Shown here piece by piece: positions 4,942-9,244 of a stretch of DNA of 9,244 bases; the first letter of the stretch is position 1; each line of letters opens with the position of its first letter. The stretch spans positions 1 to 9,244 of the forward strand of contig CAMMGP010000028.1 of the NCBI GenBank assembly GCA_946496415.1, in the 5' to 3' direction. This DNA comes from an uncultured Clostridia bacterium (lineage in GTDB: Bacteria; Bacillota; Clostridia; Christensenellales; Aristaeellaceae). Made by a program: the position numbers and the translations under genes. Below the pieces are notes generated by a model, which worked only from the letters and a program-made list of their open reading frames with translations, ran no database searches and was not told where the DNA came from.

Positions 4942-5634
4942 TCACGCCCTGCGGGAGCGCACCATCAGCGGAACGATGGCGATGAGCAGCAGGCAGCCGA
5001 CCCAGACAGAACGGACGTTCCACAAGGTCGAGAGCCAGGCGCTGGCAAACGCACCCACGGCGAAGGAACCGATGATCATCAAATAGCGCGCGCAGGTGGC
5101 GCCGGCCTTGCGGTCGCGCTGGCCGATGAAGGCGGAGAAGTACTCCGCCGCCGTGCGCAGGTTGCCGGTGCAGAAGATGCTGGCGTAAGACAGGCCGCGC
5201 GCCTCGCGGAACACCTCGTACTGCACGGCGGTGGTGAACGTAACCATGATGTTTACCACCGTATCGCCCGCGCCCTGCGGGATGAAGCCGACGATGAACA
5301 AAAGCGCGAACTCAAGGGCGAAGATCAGCATCTCCACGCGCGCCCAGCGCAGCTTGAAGCGGCGGCTGCGCAAAAGCGCGGCAAAGACCGTGCCGAAGAA
5401 GAAGGGGAGGATGGGGATGGGATAGTACAGCGCCTTGGCCGTGTTGCCGCGGAAGAAGTTGATCATCATCAGGGCGATGTTCGACGTCTGCCCGTTGCAG
5501 AACACGTTGCCGCGCAGCGTGTAGGTGTAGGCCTCCAGATAGCCGGCCAGCATGGACATGATGATGCCCACGGCGAACGTCTGATGCCACGGCAGTATCT
5601 GCGCGCCCTCCTCGGCCTTCGCTTTGCGAAACAT
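4942..5634 (-). CDS. YoaK family (DUF1275) membrane protein
   Basis: A 230-residue polytopic membrane protein with about six hydrophobic segments (roughly 20-38, 68-88, 101-119, 124-138, 185-202, 208-225). The diagnostic motif AGYLEAYTY...GNVFCNGQTSN (30-52) identifies DUF1275/YoaK. A related motif, SIFCTGNLRTA (152-162), recurs in the second half, which suggests an internal duplication with inverted halves. Function is unknown for the family; transport is often supposed. ATG 5634 is chosen because AAGGAGG (5643-5649) is eight bases upstream; an in-frame ATG at 5664 lies inside the promoter. Monocistronic: own consensus promoter (5663-5692) and own terminator (4904-4928). Confidence 0.9.
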   Translation of the reverse strand: MFRKAKAEEGAQILPWHQTFAVGIIMSMLAGYLEAYTYTLRGNVFCNGQTSNIALMMINFFRGNTAKALYYPIPILPFFFGTVFAALLRSRRFKLRWARVEMLIFALEFALLFIVGFIPQGAGDTVVNIMVTFTTAVQYEVFREARGLSYASIFCTGNLRTAAEYFSAFIGQRDRKAGATCARYLMIIGSFAVGAFASAWLSTLWNVRSVWVGCLLLIAIVPLMVRSRRA

Positions 5635-5662
5635 CGGCAGGACCTCCTTAAAATTCCTCATC

Positions 5663-5692
5663 ATTATAGGCGCATATCTTTTGGGGTGTCAA
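5663..5692 (-). promoter_or_regulatory. Consensus housekeeping promoter of the yoaK-family gene
   Basis: Minus strand TTGACA (5692-5687) and TATAAT (5668-5663), both perfect, with an 18-base spacer. Transcription would begin near 5656, only about 22 nt before the start codon, so there is no room for a leader riboswitch. This is the strongest promoter in the window. Confidence 0.9.
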
Positions 5693-5737
5693 GCGAAACA
5701 AAGTTATCGTTGCTTTCAAAATTCGGCACAATCCGCC

Positions 5738-5771
5738 AAAACAGAACAAACGGGACCTCATATGAGGCCCC
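5738..5771 (-). terminator. Intrinsic terminator upstream of yoaK
   Basis: A self-complementary segment (5771-5752) built on the 12-base palindrome CCTCATATGAGG (5756-5767), flanked by GGG/CCC and, in RNA, one G-U pair. On the minus strand it folds into an 8-bp stem with an AUAU loop and is followed by GTTTGTTCTGTTTT. On the plus strand no U-run follows, so it acts only leftward. No annotated minus-strand gene lies upstream for it to terminate, which is the main argument for a short transcript here. Confidence 0.6.
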
Positions 5772-5780
5772 GCCGATCGA

Positions 5781-5821
5781 CGGTGGAGGGGTTGGGGAAT
5801 GGGATGAGGGATAATCCACCG
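5781..5821 (+). repeat. Inverted repeat enclosing a G-quadruplex motif
   Basis: CGGTGGA (5781-5787) and TCCACCG (5815-5821) are perfect inverted repeats. Between them the plus strand has G-runs at 5788-5791, 5794-5797, 5801-5803 and 5808-5810, separated by 2, 3 and 4 bases: a canonical four-tract G-quadruplex motif. It is non-coding and lies about 110 bases before the malY promoter. On the opposite strand it is the C-rich loop of the candidate small RNA. Confidence 0.6.
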
Positions 5822-5907
5822 TTGACAACTTATTTTAGCGCATTTTTGTGGCGCCCATACGACCATCTTGTTTCATTTTTATGAAAAATAATTGCAAAAA
5901 TGTTATG

Positions 5908-5936
5908 TTGCATATTTTCCCGTTCGGAAGTATAAT
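5908..5936 (+). promoter_or_regulatory. Probable promoter of the malY/patB-like gene
   Basis: A perfect TATAAT (5931-5936) with TTGCAT (5908-5913) 17 bases upstream. The -35 matches only the TTG. The surrounding 5822-5936 is AT-rich, unlike the GC-rich genes. Small dyads occur around it: TTTCAT/ATGAAA (5871-5886), TGCAA/TTGCA (5893-5912) and, in the 34-nt leader, GTATA/TATAC (5944-5964) just ahead of the ribosome site. These may be operators; no known consensus is recognised. Confidence 0.55.
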
Positions 5937-5976
5937 AGGAAAGGTATACAACGAACGATTATACGGAGGGAAACGC

Positions 5977-7143
5977 ATGAAGATCGATCAGGCTTATTTT
6001 GACGCCGTCATCGACCGCGCGGGCACGGCCTGCGAAAAATGGGATGGCCGCAAGGAAGTCTTTGGCCGCGAAGACGTCATTCCCCTCTGGGTGGCGGACA
6101 TGGACTTTGCCTGCTCCCCGGCCATCGTCGAAGCGCTCAAGACGCGCGCCGCCCACCCCATCTACGGCTATACGCAGGATGACGCGGAAAACCGGCGGGC
6201 GGAGGTAAACTTCCTCAAGCGCCGCTTTGGCCTGGCGGTGGAACCGGAATGGATCCTTTCCAGCCCCAGCGTGGTAGACAGCATGCTCTTTTCCCTTTAC
6301 GCGCTGACCGCCCCGGACGAGCGCGTGCTCATCCAGCCGCCAGTATACGGTCCCTTCCGCGAGACGATCCTGCGCGCCGGCCGCGCCGTGGCCGAGAGCC
6401 CGCTGGTGGAAACCGCCGAGGGCTGGAAGATGGACTTTGGCTCTCTGGAAGCGGCGTTCCAAAGCGGCATACGCTGCATGTTCCTCTGCAGCCCCCACAA
6501 CCCCGTAGGCCGCGTGTGGACGCGCGCGGAGCTGGAAACGCTCGCGGAACTGGCCAGGGCCTACAACGTGCGCGTCATCGCCGATGAGATCCACGCCGCT
6601 TTCACCTTCGCCCCGCATGCGCACACGCCGGTATTGTCCCTTTTGCCGGACGCGGTGATGCTCACCTCCGCCACCAAGGCCTTCAACGTCGCCGGGCTGC
6701 GGCAGTCCTCCATCATCGTCGCCGACGAAAAGGCGCGCGAGGCGCTGAAAAAGGAGATGCACCTGGTCAACGCCGACCACCCCAACCTCTTCGCCATGGT
6801 CGCCCAGCGCGCCTCTTACGAGGGCGGCGACGAATGGCTGGACGGCTGCGTGGATTACATCCGCGAGAACCGCGACCTGGCCTACGCCTTCTTCGCCGAG
6901 CGCCTGCCGGAAGTGGGACTGCATCCGCTGGAGGGCACCTATCTCATGTGGCTGGATATGCGCAAGACGGGCGTCGAGCACGAAACGCTCTTCCGCCGGC
7001 TCATCGACGTGGGCGGCGTGGGGCTCAACACGGGCCTGTTCTTCGGCGAGCAGGGCCGGGGCTTTTTCCGCCTCAACCTGGCCACGCAGCGCGCAAACGT
7101 GCAGGCGGGGCTGGAAGGCATCGAGCGCGCCCTGCGCTCCTGA
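5977..7143 (+). CDS. MalY/PatB-family PLP-dependent C-S lyase/aminotransferase
   Basis: 388 residues, a full-length fold-type I PLP enzyme. Seen: the family signature WVADMDF (38-44), IYGYT (62-66), Y124 stacking region PPVYGPF, N175 in CSPHNPVGR (171-179), D203 in DEIH (203-206), the PLP lysine K234 in SATKAFNVAGL (231-241), GTYLMWLD (320-327) and the carboxylate-binding arginine R365. Known: MalY/PatB proteins are cystathionine beta-lyases or cysteine-S-conjugate lyases that release thiols, pyruvate and ammonia; some are annotated as aminotransferases. Start: GGAGGG (5965-5970) is six bases before ATG 5977; a longer frame to 5848 passes through the promoter. The residue after DEIH is A-A instead of the more common acidic residue, a minor variation. 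It is probably monocistronic and followed by two GC-rich hairpins. Confidence 0.92.
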   Translation: MKIDQAYFDAVIDRAGTACEKWDGRKEVFGREDVIPLWVADMDFACSPAIVEALKTRAAHPIYGYTQDDAENRRAEVNFLKRRFGLAVEPEWILSSPSVVDSMLFSLYALTAPDERVLIQPPVYGPFRETILRAGRAVAESPLVETAEGWKMDFGSLEAAFQSGIRCMFLCSPHNPVGRVWTRAELETLAELARAYNVRVIADEIHAAFTFAPHAHTPVLSLLPDAVMLTSATKAFNVAGLRQSSIIVADEKAREALKKEMHLVNADHPNLFAMVAQRASYEGGDEWLDGCVDYIRENRDLAYAFFAERLPEVGLHPLEGTYLMWLDMRKTGVEHETLFRRLIDVGGVGLNTGLFFGEQGRGFFRLNLATQRANVQAGLEGIERALRS

Positions 7144-7172
7144 GCGCGCCCTTGCCAAAATACCGGGCGCGC
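7144..7172 (+). repeat. GC-rich hairpin directly after the malY-like stop
   Basis: GCGCGCCC (7144-7151) and GGGCGCGC (7165-7172) form a perfect 8-bp stem with a 13-base loop, beginning at the base after the stop codon. No T-run follows on the plus strand, so it is not a standard intrinsic terminator. It may protect the 3' end of the mRNA or pause polymerase. Confidence 0.6.
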
Positions 7173-7190
7173 GCCTGAACCGTCACCATC

Positions 7191-7221
7191 CCCGGGCGGG
7201 GCAATCCGTTTCCCGCCCGGG
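7191..7221 (+). repeat. Second GC-rich hairpin before the exonuclease gene
   Basis: CCCGGGCGGG (7191-7200) and CCCGCCCGGG (7212-7221) form a perfect 10-bp stem with an 11-base loop. It lies 13 bases before the AGGAGG of the next gene and is not followed by a T-run. It separates the two coding units and could be a U-less terminator or a leader element; there is no recognisable promoter between it and the exonuclease start. Confidence 0.6.
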
Positions 7222-7248
7222 CGTTCCAAGACTTAGGAGGCCAGACCC

Positions 7249-7839
7249 TTGTTCGGACACAAGCACGAGAAAAAGCGCATGATCGCGCTCGACGCGGAAC
7301 TGGACGGCATGCGCCCCAGCCGCATCATCCAACTTTCCTACCTCATCATCGACGGCCGCCGCATCCGGGGGAAGAACTTCTACTTTTCCGTGGATGCCAT
7401 CAACCGCCACGCCCGCAAGGTGCACGGGCTGGGCGTGGGGCAGCTGCGCCGCCTCTCGGGCGGCGACCTCTTCGCCCACCACGCCGACGAGATCTACCGC
7501 GATTTTGAAGAATGCGGCATGGTCATCGGCCACGACGTGGCCGGCGACATGCGCTATCTGCGCGACGAATTCGCCCGCATCGGCGTGAAATTCCCCGATA
7601 TCCCCCGCTTCTGCACGTTGCAGCACTATACGAAAGAGGCCAACATACCCCTCAAGCAGAACCCCAGCAAACTGAAGCCCCCGCGCCTTGAGGAACTGAT
7701 GAAGCACTTTGGCATCACCCCGGAACTGGTCACCCGCAAGTGCCGCAAGTGGTTCGGCGGCGGCGATCACTACCACGACGCCCGCTTCGACGCCGCCGCG
7801 GCCTATCTGTGCATGGTGGTCGGCGAGGAGATGGGCTGA
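7249..7839 (+). CDS. DEDDh 3'-5' exonuclease (DnaQ/PolC epsilon-like), stand-alone
   Basis: 196 residues. Seen: the three exonuclease motifs with all five DEDDh residues: Exo I D15 and E17 (ALDAELD), Exo II D100 (in VIGHDVAGDMRYL, with H95-D96), Exo III H176 and D181 (HDARFD). It belongs to the RNase T/DNA polymerase III epsilon superfamily and should remove 3' nucleotides from DNA or RNA with two metal ions; the substrate cannot be deduced. No polymerase or helicase domain is attached. The start is TTG at 7249, supported by AGGAGG (7235-7240) eight bases upstream; the first in-frame ATG would fall at residue 11, just before motif I, with no ribosome site. Close enough to the malY-like gene (105 bases) to be read through. 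No terminator is visible after it. Confidence 0.85.
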   Translation: MFGHKHEKKRMIALDAELDGMRPSRIIQLSYLIIDGRRIRGKNFYFSVDAINRHARKVHGLGVGQLRRLSGGDLFAHHADEIYRDFEECGMVIGHDVAGDMRYLRDEFARIGVKFPDIPRFCTLQHYTKEANIPLKQNPSKLKPPRLEELMKHFGITPELVTRKCRKWFGGGDHYHDARFDAAAAYLCMVVGEEMG

Positions 7840-7932
7840 GATTTAACGCGCCATATACGCCCTGCCGGCCAGAAATTCGCGCGGGGCTTGTATGATATTC
7901 TCGGGAAAATAGATCGACAGGAGGGATTCCCC

Positions 7933-9244
7933 ATGAAAAAACTGCTCGTTTTGCTGCTGGCGCTCCTGCTGTGCCTGCCGGCCTTCGCCGAAGAGGGCGC
8001 GGGCATCACGCTGACCCCGGCGGGCAACTTCAGCCCCTACGCCGACTTTGAGGACGACTGCGCCCGCGTCATCGATACCGGCGATACCGGCCTGGAAGGC
8101 GTGTTTGACATCCAGGGCAACGCGATCATCCCCTGCGAATACGGCAGCGTCAGCGACTACGGCGTTTGCAGCTACTACACCGTGCAGAACGAAAACGGCA
8201 CCAACGTACTCGGCGCGCTGAATGCCGCGGGCGAACTGGTGGTGCCCATGGAGTACGGCGATATCGACTTCCTTTCCGAGAAGTGGGCCATGGCCGTGAA
8301 ACTCGAAGTAACCGACGCCGAGCCCTACGACTATCAGGCGCTCTTTGGCGACGAGAACTACATCGTCACCGCCTATGACTTTTACGATCTTGAAAACGCC
8401 GCCCCGGCGGGCACGCTGGAGCGCGAAGCCGTCAACAGCGCCAAGGCCTATGGCGACTACATCTTCGTTGAGGACCGCGACGGCGTGGTGACGATCTACG
8501 ATTCCACGCTCGCCGCCGTGGGCAATGCCGAATCCCTCTACGAGGCCTATGGCGACAGCGACGATGGCGCCGTCTTCCTGCCCACGGGCGACGTGGTCGC
8601 GCCCGGCTATGGCTTCAGTTCCGACCTCGGCTCCGGCCGCCTCGCCGTCTACGATGAAAACTACGACGACGGCATCGTCGACCTCGAGGGCAACATGCTC
8701 GTGCCCTGCGGCGAATACGACTACATCTACGAATACGACTTAAACGGCTACGCCCGCGTGGAAAAGGACGGCCTGTACGGCCTCATCGATCTGGACGGCA
8801 ACCTCGTGGTGCCCTGCGAGTACGACGGCTTTGAGTCGCTCAACTACGGCGGCGACTACGTCTACGGCCTGAACGGCTACGCCTGCGTGGAGAAGGCCGG
8901 CAAGTTCGGCTACGTCTCCCTCGAGACCGGCGAGGTCACCTGCCCCGTCAACTACGCCGCCCCCACCATCATCGGCCTGAGCATGATCGTGCCGGACATC
9001 ACCGGCGAATTGTACATCATAGCCGCCGACGGCACCGCCACGCCCACCACCTATGCCGAGTTCTACGAGTACCCCTCCGGCGACGGTACGCTTCTGAAGG
9101 CCAAGACCGCCGAGGAAATGTGGGGCCTTGTCGACTGGCACGGCAACGTGGTGCTCGATTTCACCTTTGACTACGCCTCCGCCATGCTCATCTCCGCGGA
9201 CGCCACGGCGATGCTGGTGGACACCGAGGAAGGCATGGCCGGCT
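7933..9244 (+). CDS. Secreted WG-repeat protein (partial, C-terminus outside window)
   Basis: 437 residues are present; the gene runs off the right edge. AGGAGGG (7919-7925) is seven bases from ATG 7933. Seen: a signal peptide (KK, then a leucine-rich core, AFA-EE) with likely cleavage after A19; C14 lacks a lipobox so it is not an obvious lipoprotein. The mature part carries degenerate WG repeats of the pattern G-x-x-G-x-[IV]-D-x-x-G-N-x-[VL]-[VI]-P-x-x-Y-D, at about 54-73, 92-111, 246-266, 280-300 and 395-415, with a weaker one at 322-342. Only the last has the true W-G; the others read L-Y-G, K-F-G or D-G. The protein is strongly acidic and tyrosine rich. WG repeats form beta-sheet arrays thought to bind proteins or glycans outside the cell. 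Only a TATGAT (7891-7896) without a matching -35 is seen in the 93-base upstream gap. Confidence 0.85.
   Translation, partial: MKKLLVLLLALLLCLPAFAEEGAGITLTPAGNFSPYADFEDDCARVIDTGDTGLEGVFDIQGNAIIPCEYGSVSDYGVCSYYTVQNENGTNVLGALNAAGELVVPMEYGDIDFLSEKWAMAVKLEVTDAEPYDYQALFGDENYIVTAYDFYDLENAAPAGTLEREAVNSAKAYGDYIFVEDRDGVVTIYDSTLAAVGNAESLYEAYGDSDDGAVFLPTGDVVAPGYGFSSDLGSGRLAVYDENYDDGIVDLEGNMLVPCGEYDYIYEYDLNGYARVEKDGLYGLIDLDGNLVVPCEYDGFESLNYGGDYVYGLNGYACVEKAGKFGYVSLETGEVTCPVNYAAPTIIGLSMIVPDITGELYIIAADGTATPTTYAEFYEYPSGDGTLLKAKTAEEMWGLVDWHGNVVLDFTFDYASAMLISADATAMLVDTEEGMAG

Larger units (their letters stand above)
5738..5826 (-). ncRNA. Candidate small RNA: C-rich-loop hairpin plus terminator
   Basis: On the minus strand, CGGTGGA (5821-5815) and TCCACCG (5787-5781) form a perfect 7-bp stem. 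It encloses a 27-base loop made of four C-runs (CCC, CCC, CCCC, CCCC) separated by U/A-rich bases. Nine bases later comes a U-tailed intrinsic terminator (5771-5738). A TAAAAT -10 box (5837-5832) would place the start around 5825, exactly before the first stem. No good housekeeping -35 is present; GTATG, 15 bases before CGCTAAAAT, weakly resembles a forespore sigma-F type promoter. C-rich single-stranded loops are the seed regions of several Firmicute sRNAs that pair with Shine-Dalgarno sequences. No open reading frame explains these structures. This is structural inference; transcription is unproven. Confidence 0.4.

Noticed and set aside
5822..5827. TTGACA on the plus strand as a -35 for the malY-like gene
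   Set aside because: No -10 hexamer lies 16-19 bases downstream; the perfect TATAAT at 5931 is about 95 bases farther on.
5937..5976. Possible riboswitch (S-box or T-box) controlling the malY-like gene
   Set aside because: The leader predicted from the TATAAT at 5931 is only about 34 nt, with a single 5-bp dyad, too short for any known riboswitch.
5959..7158. A 399-codon open frame on the minus strand, antisense to the malY-like gene
   Set aside because: No ribosome site or family motif; composition (many R, G, H, A) is that of a GC-rich shadow frame. The plus-strand frame carries all PLP-enzyme motifs.

Overview
The window reads as chromosomal DNA from a GC-rich, endospore-forming Firmicute, most likely a member of the Clostridia. 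The evidence is the yabP-yabQ-divIC sporulation/division cluster, strong AGGAGG-type ribosome binding sites on nearly every gene, TTGACA/TATAAT-type promoters, and a sigma-E-like -10 box before yabP. I cannot name a genus. No phage, transposon, CRISPR array, rRNA or tRNA is visible.

Layout from left to right. (1) 1-602, minus: the N-terminal 200 residues of a COG2509-type FAD-dependent dehydrogenase, with its own promoter and a strongly folded leader. (2) 752-1409, minus: a two-gene HEPN/MNT toxin-antitoxin module (mntA then hepT, 20-nt overlap) with a clear housekeeping-type promoter. (3) 1516-2519, plus: yabP, yabQ and divIC, closed by an intrinsic terminator at 2535-2565. (4) 2573-3876, minus: an aldo/keto reductase followed by a hydroxynitrile-lyase-like cupin, divergent from (5) a LysR-type regulator at 4039-4905, plus. 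The intergenic region between them carries repeated AGCATAA/TTATGCT half-sites that look like operators. (6) A bidirectional terminator separates lysR from a convergent YoaK/DUF1275 membrane protein at 4942-5634, minus. (7) 5635-5976 is a non-coding, partly AT-rich gap. It holds the yoaK promoter, a candidate small RNA on the minus strand (hairpin with a C-rich loop plus U-tailed terminator) and the promoter of the next gene. (8) 5977-7143, plus: a MalY/PatB-family PLP enzyme. (9) 7249-7839, plus: a stand-alone DEDDh 3'-5' exonuclease with a TTG start. (10) 7933 to the right edge, plus: a secreted WG-repeat protein, cut by the window.

Most genes are ordinary housekeeping or accessory functions. 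yabP, yabQ and divIC link spore cortex formation and septation. The AKR/cupin/LysR block looks like an inducible small-molecule carbonyl-modifying unit. HepT/MntA is a self-contained RNase toxin with an AMP-transferring antitoxin. The least explained element is the candidate minus-strand sRNA at about 5738-5826, which coincides with a canonical G-quadruplex motif on the opposite strand.
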